The position numbers and the translations under genes were made by a program. The notes under the pieces were generated by a model. It saw only the letters and a list, made by a program, of their open reading frames with translations, was not told where the DNA came from and did no database searches. A DNA stretch of 19,369 nucleotides, taken from contig CP070830.1 in NCBI GenBank assembly GCA_020344865.1, forward strand, positions 2,453,306 through 2,472,674, given 5' to 3'. Shown piece by piece: positions 1 through 8,898 of this stretch (within the stretch, counting starts at the first letter, position 1; the number at the start of each line of letters is the position of its first letter). This DNA is from Planctomycetota bacterium. Its GTDB lineage: Bacteria; Planctomycetota; Phycisphaerae; Sedimentisphaerales; Anaerobacaceae.

Positions 1-1403
1 CTTGCCATACGGTCGACGGAAGCGGCTCTCCATTTCGGGTCGCTGCCGGGCAGGCGGTTCAGCCCGTAGGAGATTTTGTGTGATTCCATATTGGCTTCAT
101 CCATCAGATAGATACCGTACTTGTCGCACAAATCGTACCAGATGGGCGCATTGGGATAGTGCGAGGTGCGGATTATGTTCATGTTAGCCTGCTTGATGAG
201 CTTTAAATCCTGAATCATTCTGCTTACAGGGACAACGAAGCCACCGTCGGGGTCGTGGTCGTGGCGATTGACGCCTTTGAATATGGTGGAGACGCCGTTG
301 ACGAATATCTGGCCATCTTTTACTTCGATTTTTCTAAAGCCGAAGTTGCAGCGTTCGACCTCGATGGTTTTACCGGAGGGGTCTTTCAGTGAGAGCATTA
401 CTATGTAGAGGTTTGGTATCTCGGCCGACCATTTCTTCGGGTTGTCAACATCGGTCTGCATCTCGATAACACCGTCGCTGTTAGCAGCGATTTTCTTTAC
501 CTTACCAACCATCAGCGGGGCATCAGCTATGGGATTTCCATCCATGTCGAGCAACGAGACCTCGACTGTGTGTGTGCCGGCGGTTTTGTCGGTGTAATTG
601 TGCACTTTTGCAGTTACCTTGAGGACGGCATCGCGGCACTGGTCATCAAGGTCGCAGCGTACGAAGAAGTCCCGCAGGTGTACATCCGGTGTGGAGAAAA
701 GATAGACGTCACGGTAGATTCCGCTCAGCCGCCAGGTGTCCTGGTCCTCGACGTAGCTTCCGTCACACCAGCGGTAAACTTCGGCGGCGAGAATATTTGT
801 GCCTTGCTGTAGATACGGTGTGATGTTGAATTCGGCGGGTGTCATCGAGCCCTGGCTGTAGCCGACCTTGTGGCCGTTTATCCAGAGATAAAATGCGCTT
901 TTCACTCCGTCGAAGTGCAGGAAGATTTGTCTGCCTTGCCAGCCGTCAGGTACGGTGAAGTCGGTGCGGTATGAGCCGACGGGATTATATTCGTGCGGGA
1001 TATACGGCGGATTGGGATTCTCGGGGGCGAAGGGGTGTGTTACGTTCGTGTATATGGGAATGCCGTGGCCCTCAAGCTCCCAGTTGCTGGGTACGGGGAT
1101 GTCATTCCAATCGCTTACGTCGAAGTCTGGTTTGTAAAAGTCCTTTGGGCGGTGGCCGGGCTTTCTGACCCAGTTGAACTTCCAGGTGCCGTTTAGCAGC
1201 TTGAAGTAGGGAGACGCCTCTTGTGTGCCGGTCAGAGCCGTCTCTGCATCGGGGTAGGGCATCAGAGTGCAGTGGGGGGGCTCTTTGTTTACTTTAATCA
1301 TCTCGGGATTTTCCCAATCGGGGACATAGATAGCAGCAATTGCACTTGAAAGAAGAATTGCTGAGATAATTACACTGAATGACATTGAGCTTTTCGTGTT
1401 CAT
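1..1403 (-). CDS. GH2 beta-galactosidase-type glycoside hydrolase, secreted (3' part outside window)
   Basis: The frame stays open for 467 codons from an ATG at 1403 to the left edge, so this is the N-terminal part of a GH2 enzyme that hydrolyses terminal beta-galactosides or similar sugars. A signal peptide covers about residues 1-24, ending in SSAIAA before IYVPDWENPEM. The sugar-binding jelly roll and Ig-like domain follow, then the start of the TIM barrel, with YLMDEANMESH and PKWRAASVDRM at the edge. The acid/base and nucleophile glutamates should lie just beyond the window and cannot be checked. AAAGGAGA lies 5 bases before the ATG, which supports the start. It is 148 bases downstream of the other GH2 and a clear paralogue (shared PDWENPEM, CTLMPYPD, RPKDFYK, PIYTNVT), so the two are a tandem duplication. 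The true sugar specificity cannot be read from the sequence. Confidence 0.9.
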   Translation of the reverse strand, partial: MNTKSSMSFSVIISAILLSSAIAAIYVPDWENPEMIKVNKEPPHCTLMPYPDAETALTGTQEASPYFKLLNGTWKFNWVRKPGHRPKDFYKPDFDVSDWNDIPVPSNWELEGHGIPIYTNVTHPFAPENPNPPYIPHEYNPVGSYRTDFTVPDGWQGRQIFLHFDGVKSAFYLWINGHKVGYSQGSMTPAEFNITPYLQQGTNILAAEVYRWCDGSYVEDQDTWRLSGIYRDVYLFSTPDVHLRDFFVRCDLDDQCRDAVLKVTAKVHNYTDKTAGTHTVEVSLLDMDGNPIADAPLMVGKVKKIAANSDGVIEMQTDVDNPKKWSAEIPNLYIVMLSLKDPSGKTIEVERCNFGFRKIEVKDGQIFVNGVSTIFKGVNRHDHDPDGGFVVPVSRMIQDLKLIKQANMNIIRTSHYPNAPIWYDLCDKYGIYLMDEANMESHKISYGLNRLPGSDPKWRAASVDRMA

Positions 1404-1551
1404 GAGAATCTCCTTTTTTTGTACTTTTTCAGTCCACCGGTTTGGCAAAGAAAGTCGCGTACAAGACCACGGCAGGCAAGCTGCCGGAGTTTTATGCCAA
1501 TGCGTTTATAACTTTTATAATAGGAGCTTTATTTTATAAGGTCTGCTGTTC

Positions 1552-4500
1552 CTATTGGATGACAGGCAGTACTCGTTTAGCGACGTTCTTGATTTCGCCC
1601 ATTTCCGGCGTATACGGTTGCAGGCGGAATCTGTAGCTGTATGGTTTGGCCGGCAGGCGATACTCTGGATGTGGACGCTTGCCCCAACCATCGTCGCCGC
1701 CCACGCCCATCTGCTTATAATCAAGATTGACGGTAATAGTGTTACGTTCGGGTAGTTCGTTTATGTGTCTTGCTCTCTCGAGGTCTTCCATTGTGTACGG
1801 CCAAGTGCTAACACTCAACAAGGGCATACCAACGGCCAGCAGACCGACATTATCTCGGTTTGTCAGGGCAAGCCATCGGACATCTGTTCTGTTGGCGTTT
1901 TCCTGTGGTCGGACGTAGTTGTGAGTGAGGTCTTTGACGCGGCCGGAGTAAACGCCGACGGCGGCGCCGGTCTTACGGTCCCAGTAGTTTTCATGCGGTC
2001 CTCGTCCGTACCAGGTCATTGTATTGAATTCGCGGGGTATAGCCATCTGCATGCCGAAGCGAGGCAGCTCAGGTAACTTATCATTGCCTGCGGGGTCAAA
2101 ACTGCTCTCGACAATTACATCACCGCTGCCGTACATCGTATAGACGGCGCTATAGTCAGCCTCTATGCCGGGTATGAGTTTGGCCTTTACGGTAACGCGG
2201 ATGACGTGAGGATTCAGCTGTTTCGCCTCTACCGACTCAACCATTCTGAACTGGCCTGCCCATCTCCAGATGCTGGAGCGGTAGGGCAGGCCGGCAAGTC
2301 CAACGGTGAAGTTCTGATCCCACTGCATCTCTAAGTCGTTGTCGAGAGGCACTCGCCAGAAATTGGGCGTCAGCGGCACCTCAACCAATTCCTTACCCTT
2401 ATATATGAACGAGGTAATCACACCTCTTTTGTGCTTGAACCAGTTTTTTTTGCCGCCGACTGTGATTTCGAAATCTTTGCCGGTTATGACCGTGTCATCA
2501 ATAGAATGAACGGTGCGCGGGCGCTGCTTAAGTTTTAGCGGCGGCATAGATTCGATATTTTCAGCCAGCACATGGGGAGGATTAAAGCGCAGCTTGAACT
2601 GGTCCCAGTCGACGAAGTGACCGCTCTCGGCACAAAGGGAGTCATCCGCAAGTGCAAAGATTATTTTCAGAAAGTATTCTGCGCCGGGTTCTAAGCTGGG
2701 TTTTCGGAAGGGAATCGTAACTGTGCTTTCTTGCTTAGGCGCAAGAGACATTTTCGGCAGTTTTCCCTTCTGCAGGACTTCGTCGTCAACCGTCATCTCC
2801 CAGTTGATGTCAGCAAAGTCAAGGGAGATATAATCGTATTTGTTCTTGATTCGGATGGTACCGTTTTCAAGGTCGATAGGCTCAGCCTTTATGTACTGGT
2901 AGACCTTTTTTACCTCATAGAGTTCGGGTTCGGGGTCACGGTCCGGGCCGACGATGCCATTGGAAATCATGCTGCCGTCAGAGGGTATTCCGGGCGGGCC
3001 GTAGTCGCCGCCATAGGTCCAGAACATATTGCCTTCGCAGTCGAATCCTCTGAGGCTTTTGTCGGACCAATCCCAGATGAAGCCGCCCTGGAGGTGTTTG
3101 TATCTTTCGTAGGCGTCCCAGTATTCCTGGAAGTTGCCAATGGCATTGCCCCTTGCGTAGGAGTATTCGCATTGAATTAACGGTTCGGGGTGGTCTTCGC
3201 CGGCCCATTTGACAATTCTCTCGATTGAGGCATACATCGGACAGATGATGTCACTTGCGGGCACATCGTCCATACCATTTACGTCGCTCATAAAGTGCAC
3301 AAGGCGGGTGGGGTCTGCCTTTCTGGCGTAATCGGCCATTGTGTTGTGAATTGAGTTTTCGTTATCTATGTAGCCGGCTTCATTGCCCAAAGACCATATA
3401 ATCACCGAAGGGTGATTTTTATCTCTCTGGACCATGCTAATCATCCGGTCGAGACAGGCGGCCTTCCATTCGGGTTTGTCCTTTGGCAGTATCTTCCTTA
3501 CGCCGTGTGTTTCGAGGTTGCACTCATCAAGCAGCCATATTCCATATTTGTCACAGAGAGCGTACCACTTGGGGTCGTCGGGGTAATGGCAGGTGCGGAC
3601 GGCGTTGATGTTGTTTTGCTTCATAATCTTGATGTCCTTGACCATGCTTTCTACGGAGACGTGGTATCCGGTGTCCGGGTCATTCTCGTGTCTGTTGACG
3701 CCCTTAATTAAAATCGGCACGCCGTTTACGAGCATCTGGCCGCCTTTTAACTCGACCTCACGGAAACCGAAGTTGCATCGCTCGACCTCAGTTGTTTTGC
3801 CGGAGGGGTCTTTGACGGTCAGTAGCACTGAATATAGATTGGGTGTTTCCGCCGTCCATTTGAGCGGGTTGGTGATATTGGTTTGCATTTCGATTACGCG
3901 CTCGGTCCGGGCAGGGACATTTTGTGTCTTACCAGTCATCGGTGGGTTGGCAAGCACGATTTTGCCATCGGAATCGAGCAGTATAACTTCAACTGTATGG
4001 CTGCTGGCGTGGTTGTCTGAGTAATTGTACAACTTTGCCGTGACTTTCAGGACTGCGTCTCGGTATTGGTGGTCCAAATCGCAGCGGACATAAAAGTCTC
4101 TCAGATGCACCCGTGGCGTTGAGAATAGGTACACGTCCCGGAAGATGCCGCTTAGTCGCCACGTATCCTGGTCTTCGAGGTAACTTCCATCCGAATAGCG
4201 GTAGACTTCGGCGGCCAGGATGTTTTTGCCTTTGCGCAGGTATTTTGTAATGTTGAACTCGGCGGGGGTTCGGCTCCCCTGGCTGTAGCCGACTTTTCGG
4301 CCGTTGAGCCACAGGTAAAATGCGCTCCTGACACCGTCAAAGTGCAGGAAAACTACTCTGTCTTTCCACGTATCAGGCACTGTGAACTCCGTGCGATATG
4401 AGCCGACGGGGTTATCATCGTGAGGGATGTGCGGCGGGTCGGGATTCCTGGGGCTAAAGGGGAATGTTACATTGGTGTAGATTGGGACCCCAAAGCCCTG

Positions 4501-5022
4501 GAGCTCCCAGTTGCCGGGGACATTTATTCTGGCCCAGCTACTTGCATCATAGTCGGTTTTATAAAAGTCCTTTGGCCGGTCGGCAGGCTTGTCGACGTAG
4601 TTGAACCTCCATTTACCGTTTAGTGATTTGTGGAACGGCGATGCCTCGCGGGTACCTATACGCGCTGTTGCAATGTCCGGGTACGGCATAAGCGTACAAT
4701 GGGCGGGCTCTTTGTTCCGGCCGAACATCTCGGGGTTTTCCCAGTCGGGAAGATAATCAACAGCAGCTGCTTTCGTCATAAGCACAGCCATGATGATTAT
4801 ACCGAGACATAGTGGTCTTGTTAACTGTGAATGGGGGCGCTTGTGCCAACCATCATCACCACGGACGCCCATCCGCCTATAGTCGAGGTTCAGGAGACCA
4901 TGTTTGTTATGGACACTAACCTCGCCGGGTGTGGGGGCAATGGATTCGACCTTTATGTACTGGGAAACCTTTTTACTTATTTCGCTGAACCAACCACCAT
5001 TCGTGGCTGTCCCTGTCATCAT
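1552..5022 (-). CDS. GH2 beta-galactosidase-type glycoside hydrolase with aberrant N-terminal fusion
   Basis: This LacZ-like enzyme of 1156 codons has the sugar-binding domain at about 104-305, Ig-like domain at 307-420, TIM barrel at 422-705, a further beta domain and the C-terminal beta-sandwich to about 1135. Acid/base Glu548 lies in SLGNEAGY and nucleophile Glu619 in CEYSYARGN, so the active site looks intact. Homology to the neighbouring GH2 starts near residue 88. A signal-peptide-like stretch (LCLGIIIMAVLMTKAAA, about 71-87) sits just before it, internal to the reading frame. Residues 13-64 are relics of another GH2. The start is therefore uncertain: ATG at 5022 (AGGA about 12 bases upstream), 4872 (which would give a long-n-region signal peptide) or 4791. 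The GH42 stop is 46 bases upstream. Probably exported if translated from an internal start. The substrate may be beta-galactoside or alpha-L-arabinopyranoside. Confidence 0.88.
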   Translation of the reverse strand: MMTGTATNGGWFSEISKKVSQYIKVESIAPTPGEVSVHNKHGLLNLDYRRMGVRGDDGWHKRPHSQLTRPLCLGIIIMAVLMTKAAAVDYLPDWENPEMFGRNKEPAHCTLMPYPDIATARIGTREASPFHKSLNGKWRFNYVDKPADRPKDFYKTDYDASSWARINVPGNWELQGFGVPIYTNVTFPFSPRNPDPPHIPHDDNPVGSYRTEFTVPDTWKDRVVFLHFDGVRSAFYLWLNGRKVGYSQGSRTPAEFNITKYLRKGKNILAAEVYRYSDGSYLEDQDTWRLSGIFRDVYLFSTPRVHLRDFYVRCDLDHQYRDAVLKVTAKLYNYSDNHASSHTVEVILLDSDGKIVLANPPMTGKTQNVPARTERVIEMQTNITNPLKWTAETPNLYSVLLTVKDPSGKTTEVERCNFGFREVELKGGQMLVNGVPILIKGVNRHENDPDTGYHVSVESMVKDIKIMKQNNINAVRTCHYPDDPKWYALCDKYGIWLLDECNLETHGVRKILPKDKPEWKAACLDRMISMVQRDKNHPSVIIWSLGNEAGYIDNENSIHNTMADYARKADPTRLVHFMSDVNGMDDVPASDIICPMYASIERIVKWAGEDHPEPLIQCEYSYARGNAIGNFQEYWDAYERYKHLQGGFIWDWSDKSLRGFDCEGNMFWTYGGDYGPPGIPSDGSMISNGIVGPDRDPEPELYEVKKVYQYIKAEPIDLENGTIRIKNKYDYISLDFADINWEMTVDDEVLQKGKLPKMSLAPKQESTVTIPFRKPSLEPGAEYFLKIIFALADDSLCAESGHFVDWDQFKLRFNPPHVLAENIESMPPLKLKQRPRTVHSIDDTVITGKDFEITVGGKKNWFKHKRGVITSFIYKGKELVEVPLTPNFWRVPLDNDLEMQWDQNFTVGLAGLPYRSSIWRWAGQFRMVESVEAKQLNPHVIRVTVKAKLIPGIEADYSAVYTMYGSGDVIVESSFDPAGNDKLPELPRFGMQMAIPREFNTMTWYGRGPHENYWDRKTGAAVGVYSGRVKDLTHNYVRPQENANRTDVRWLALTNRDNVGLLAVGMPLLSVSTWPYTMEDLERARHINELPERNTITVNLDYKQMGVGGDDGWGKRPHPEYRLPAKPYSYRFRLQPYTPEMGEIKNVAKRVLPVIQ
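4831..4986 (-). pseudogene. Relic of a third GH2 gene fused to the front of the intact GH2
   Basis: Codons 13-64 of the long GH2 frame match two separate parts of the same protein. SKKVSQYIKVES...HNKHG resembles residues 703-730 (EVKKVYQYIKAEP...IKNKY). LDYRRMGVRGDDGWHKRPH resembles residues 1100-1118 (LDYKQMGVGGDDGWGKRPH) near the C-terminus. About 370 residues between them are absent, and the join falls at a shared Leu-Asp. The relic then runs without a stop into the signal-peptide region of the intact gene. The simplest reading is an internal deletion in an upstream tandem GH2 copy, plus loss of its tail, stop and intergenic spacer. Confidence 0.8.
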
Positions 5023-5068
5023 TATACTCAGTATCCTATTATCCTTCTATTACCCTTATCCTGAATAA

Positions 5069-7066
5069 TTACTCTGACCAAACGACTACGTCGGCCGCTT
5101 TCAAGGTTTTCTGTCCTATCAGAATTTCTGCACTTTTTGGGATAGCCACCTCAAACGGTTCCGAAGAATAGTTCATTGCAACCCAGAAGCCGTCTCGCCA
5201 ATCGACAATGACTCCGTTCGGGTAGTCTTCAATCGGTATCTTTGCTTGGTTGTATATGTGCTTCAATACCGCTCGCTCAAGGCCATTTCCACTAGTCTCA
5301 ACGCCAATGTAGGTTACGCTACCTTTTCCATACTTGTGGGACACGACAGCAGCTTTGCCCTGATAAAACTGGTCGACATACGTTGCCAAAACGGCGGTGT
5401 CTTTATGTGGTGACAATACATCCGCCCAGACATTCCATTTAAAATCCTGCTTGCCGAAACGTACGTTCGCCCAGCAATTGCCCGGCAGATTATCAAAGAA
5501 TTCTATCTCCGCGCCGATTAATTCCCATATGGGCTCCGCTCTTTTGGCCTCCCAATAATGACCATTCTGGTCTTTGGCGCCGGACCTGCAGGTCAAAACC
5601 AGATGCCCGCCATTCTTTACGTATTTACTGAACTTATCAATTAATTCTGTATTGATGAGTTCCTGAGCCGGTGCTACCAAAACACTGTACGCCGAAAAGT
5701 CGTCACAATCGCGGATAATATCTACCGGACAGCCGAAACTTTTTAGAATATTGTAATAGCCTGCGTGGTGGTTGCGGTAGCTCCATTGAGTAGTGTGTTT
5801 CTGGTAATCTGTCGCCCAGATGTTATCGAAGCTCCAAATAACTGCCGACTTTCTTTTGAAATACGACTCCGGTTTTTTCGTAGCCTTTGGCCTGTTGTCC
5901 TGCAAAGTTTTCATTTCCTTAATAAAAGCCATATATTCTTCGCCGCCATCGGAGGGTGTTACTCCATCGGTTCCTACCATGCCAATAATATTCTGCTCAT
6001 AGTTAAATGTTGGCTGGCGGAATCGATAGGAACAGACAAATGAGTTCCCGCCGGCAAACACATGATATAAAAGTAAACGCCTTGCTCCCGGATACATCCG
6101 CGGATTGTACTCTCCCCAACATACTTGGCTGATTTGCAGTTCCATCGCCGCCGTTTTTCCCTTCAGCGGCCGGAAGAAATCGTTACCAAAACCAACATCA
6201 TAGGGCAGCCCACGTCTGAAGCCCTGCTCTCCGATTCCCTGGTTAAAACCTTCCACCGGATATTTGGTCCAGGTAATAAAATCCAAATCGTCATTAAGTT
6301 TCGGGTCGACGGCATCATAAATCGCCATGAAGTTCGTTGTAATCCACTGTTCTTTCAAAATACTTTTTCGAAGGATATTATATTGCAAACTGACAAACGA
6401 AGCGCATTCTGAGGCAGTGAACCGTTTGAAATCCAGCATCGCGTGCGGATTGACAAACAAAACCAATTCTTTCTCGTTGGGAATCCTGACTTGGTCGAAA
6501 TTCGAATATACCTCGCTCCAGAATTTCGTGCCCCAAACATCGTTCAGCCTTTCGATTGTCTGATATTTATCCTTTAACCACTGGCGAAACCGAACCTGAG
6601 CGGCGTCACCGTAATCTTCCTTCAGACCATAATGTGAGGGTTCATTGTCTATTTGCCATCCCCAAATGCGTTCATCCTGACCATATCGTTCCGCGAGCTT
6701 TGTAACGATCTTTTCCGTGAATTCTCGATATTTCGTACTCGACCACGAGATATGCTGGCGCGTACCGTGTCTGATGATTCTGCCATCGGTATTGGTAAGG
6801 AGAATCTCAGGATATTTCTCAGCCATCCACGCCGGCGGGGTTGGAGTCGGAGTACACATTATGACTTTTAATCCGTTTTTGGATGCGATTTCAACCGCCT
6901 CGTCCAGCCATCCGAAATCATACTTTCCTTCTTCAGGCTCCATAAAGGCCCATGCGAACTCACCAAAGTGCGTAAAATCGAAGCCCATTTTGGCTATATT
7001 TCCAATATCTCGTTCCCACTGTTCTCGTGGCCAATGTTCGGGATAATAATAAGCACCTACAAGCAT
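5069..7066 (-). CDS. GH42 beta-galactosidase / possible alpha-L-arabinopyranosidase, cytoplasmic
   Basis: The protein has 665 residues, normal for GH42, and no signal peptide (it begins MLVGAYYYPEHWPREQW, the family's first barrel strand), so it should act on imported oligosaccharides in the cytoplasm. The TIM barrel spans about 1-375, followed by the trimerisation, glutamine-amidotransferase-like and C-terminal beta domains. The acid/base is Glu142 in WGWQIDNEPSHYG and the nucleophile Glu309 in AAMELQISQVCWGEYNP; both are present. GGAGA lies 7 bases before the ATG at 7066. GH42 normally releases terminal beta-D-galactose, but some members prefer alpha-L-arabinopyranosides, which would suit the pentose genes upstream. 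It sits 65 bases after the beta-helix gene and 46 before the GH2 frame, which suggests cotranscription. Confidence 0.93.
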   Translation of the reverse strand: MLVGAYYYPEHWPREQWERDIGNIAKMGFDFTHFGEFAWAFMEPEEGKYDFGWLDEAVEIASKNGLKVIMCTPTPTPPAWMAEKYPEILLTNTDGRIIRHGTRQHISWSSTKYREFTEKIVTKLAERYGQDERIWGWQIDNEPSHYGLKEDYGDAAQVRFRQWLKDKYQTIERLNDVWGTKFWSEVYSNFDQVRIPNEKELVLFVNPHAMLDFKRFTASECASFVSLQYNILRKSILKEQWITTNFMAIYDAVDPKLNDDLDFITWTKYPVEGFNQGIGEQGFRRGLPYDVGFGNDFFRPLKGKTAAMELQISQVCWGEYNPRMYPGARRLLLYHVFAGGNSFVCSYRFRQPTFNYEQNIIGMVGTDGVTPSDGGEEYMAFIKEMKTLQDNRPKATKKPESYFKRKSAVIWSFDNIWATDYQKHTTQWSYRNHHAGYYNILKSFGCPVDIIRDCDDFSAYSVLVAPAQELINTELIDKFSKYVKNGGHLVLTCRSGAKDQNGHYWEAKRAEPIWELIGAEIEFFDNLPGNCWANVRFGKQDFKWNVWADVLSPHKDTAVLATYVDQFYQGKAAVVSHKYGKGSVTYIGVETSGNGLERAVLKHIYNQAKIPIEDYPNGVIVDWRDGFWVAMNYSSEPFEVAIPKSAEILIGQKTLKAADVVVWSE

Positions 7067-7131
7067 TATACTTTCTCCAAATTCATCTATTTCTGTTTAT
7101 AACTCGAATTCATTACGTCAAAGCTGTTCAA

Positions 7132-8796
7132 TTACTTTTGTGTCGCCTCGCACGCTCCAACATCGTAACCAGAGAATCGCGGCAGGGTGGTGCCGTAATA
7201 ATCTCGCGAACCCGGGTCTACCTTAAATAGCGGTTTTAAATCAACGGCCTTGTCTATTAGAGGTGACTGGGGCTTAAGTTTATAATTTGAAAGTGTTGCC
7301 AGTTTGGTTGAGTCACCGATTGTGCCTCCATGACCCGGCATTTTAAGTTTCGGGTCGGCCTCAAAGCCTGTCGGTTCGCCATTTAGCATTTCCTGATTTG
7401 TCTTCTTTCGCCAATCCTCGAGATTCGTGTATTCTTTTTTGTTCCACGTAATTTTTATACCGTCTCCATATGTCCAGTAGCAGTTGCCACTAAAAGTCCA
7501 TTCATCAGATGGAATGGGGATATCAACAACTTTCTTGCCCGGGGCGGTTACAAAAATATTATTATATACTTTTGTGTTGTGGACATACGTTTTGCCTGAA
7601 CCATCGGCGGGATAATCAACAATTCCCGGGCCCCCCGTATCAGGTGATACGTAAAGGGTATTATTGTAAACCAACGTATTTTGGATTCCACCGGATGAAT
7701 TGGTCGCCCAAAAATTCACGGCACCATAGCTGCCGACTAGTCCATCATTTTCACCGATATTATACCTTACAGTATTGTCTTTAAATTCTCTTGCCTTGTC
7801 GAACTGGTAAATGCCGTAACCGGCGGCATGGTTATCATGAGAATAATTATATTGGATGATACAATTAACACAGCCTCCATCGATGTCAAATCCGCCACCA
7901 TCCTTTTTATTGTTTGATTTGTTTTGATACGATTCACAGAACTGAATGGTGATATCTTTCGAATCCCACGTCCAGATTCCGATAGGCCCGCCGGAATCGG
8001 GGTCATCGCACAGCCAGCCGTTATTATATGCCTGACAGTATTCAATAATGCCCCTGTTGATCTGAGAAATCACAATGCCGTTTCCAGTGTGACCTTTTTG
8101 TCCTGCATTGCCCGAATTATTGTAGGCTTTACAATGCGCAATATAGACGTCCTCGTGCGGCCAGAAGTTCGGTCTGGTCAAGGTATTATAACTTGTCCAG
8201 ATACAGATTCCCTTATCTCCGTTGTCGTGCAAGACCGAGTTGGTGATACGTATATCTTTAAAACCCTTATTGGTATCGCTGCCTCCCTTGAAGAAGATTC
8301 CCCCATTACGGTAGCCACTCACATCCACGTTATCGATACGGAAGAAACTCAGGTGTTTGGTTGGCAGCCCCTCTTTAGTGAAATATATACCGCTGAAGTC
8401 GGTTTTTATTTCACGTCCGGCTCCAATAAAAATTAAATCTTCGATCGCGAGACCTTCGCAATTGTGAGCATGAAGGCCATGAGCCTGTCCGGAGATGATA
8501 ATCGCCCGTTCTCTGCCGTATGACCCAATAGTAATAGGACTCCTTGATGTGCTGTTATCATCTGAATCGAATTGAATTGACCCAAAAAAGACCTGCCCTC
8601 CTTCAAAGAAGATGCTGTCGCCGGCGCTAAATTGTGTTGCACTGACTTTTGAAATATTTCTCCATGCCTGCTGTGGAGATTTTCCGGAATTATTATCATC
8701 GCCATTAATACCGATATAATAGTCAGTCGCCTGCAATGTATTCGTTACGCTCAATAGCGCAACAACAAGGGCAACATATTTGAGTTTATTCTTCAT
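7132..8796 (-). CDS. Secreted right-handed parallel beta-helix protein
   Basis: The protein has 554 residues. A signal peptide covers about 1-23 (MKNKLKYVALVVALL...LQA). The mature start DYYIGINGDDNNSGKSPQQA is the DUF1565-like opening of many pectate-lyase-fold proteins. Repeating Asn- and Gly-rich coils follow (NGGIFFKGG, NGIVISQINRG, YNYSHDN, VYNNTLY, VYNNIF), each with a short hydrophobic strand, as expected of a right-handed beta-helix. The C-terminus (SRDYYGTTLPRF...YDVGACE) is the common ending of this group. Such proteins include polysaccharide lyases, glycosidases and carbohydrate-binding surface proteins; I cannot identify catalytic residues, so the activity is open. AGGAG lies about 10 bases before the ATG. 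The position between sugar transporter and glycosidase genes suggests a role in attack on the same glycan. Confidence 0.87.
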   Translation of the reverse strand: MKNKLKYVALVVALLSVTNTLQATDYYIGINGDDNNSGKSPQQAWRNISKVSATQFSAGDSIFFEGGQVFFGSIQFDSDDNSTSRSPITIGSYGRERAIIISGQAHGLHAHNCEGLAIEDLIFIGAGREIKTDFSGIYFTKEGLPTKHLSFFRIDNVDVSGYRNGGIFFKGGSDTNKGFKDIRITNSVLHDNGDKGICIWTSYNTLTRPNFWPHEDVYIAHCKAYNNSGNAGQKGHTGNGIVISQINRGIIEYCQAYNNGWLCDDPDSGGPIGIWTWDSKDITIQFCESYQNKSNNKKDGGGFDIDGGCVNCIIQYNYSHDNHAAGYGIYQFDKAREFKDNTVRYNIGENDGLVGSYGAVNFWATNSSGGIQNTLVYNNTLYVSPDTGGPGIVDYPADGSGKTYVHNTKVYNNIFVTAPGKKVVDIPIPSDEWTFSGNCYWTYGDGIKITWNKKEYTNLEDWRKKTNQEMLNGEPTGFEADPKLKMPGHGGTIGDSTKLATLSNYKLKPQSPLIDKAVDLKPLFKVDPGSRDYYGTTLPRFSGYDVGACEATQK

Positions 8797-8898
8797 GGCA
8801 GTGTTTCTCCTGATTTAAAGGTTCCTGTATTTCACTTACATACTAAAAAACGGACGACTCATTTTTGAGCGTGTAACTGTTCTGTCGGCGCCAAATAC

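Noticed and set aside
1470..1486. Hairpin CGGCAG/CTGCCG between the two GH2 genes as a terminator
   Set aside because: The stem is six pairs and no U-tract follows in the direction of transcription; it may be chance or a minor intercistronic hairpin.
7924..8436. Plus-strand frame of 170 codons
   Set aside because: It lies opposite the beta-helix gene, has no recognisable family or ribosome site, and is explained as a shadow of that gene. The same holds for plus-strand frames at 2731-3180, 3593-4024, 9176-9628, 10706-11251 and 13461-13952.
8840..8870. Terminator between the sugar porter and the beta-helix gene
   Set aside because: A T6 run is present on the minus strand, but the sequence before it forms only a 4-bp stem (CTCA/TGAG) separated from the run, too weak to call.
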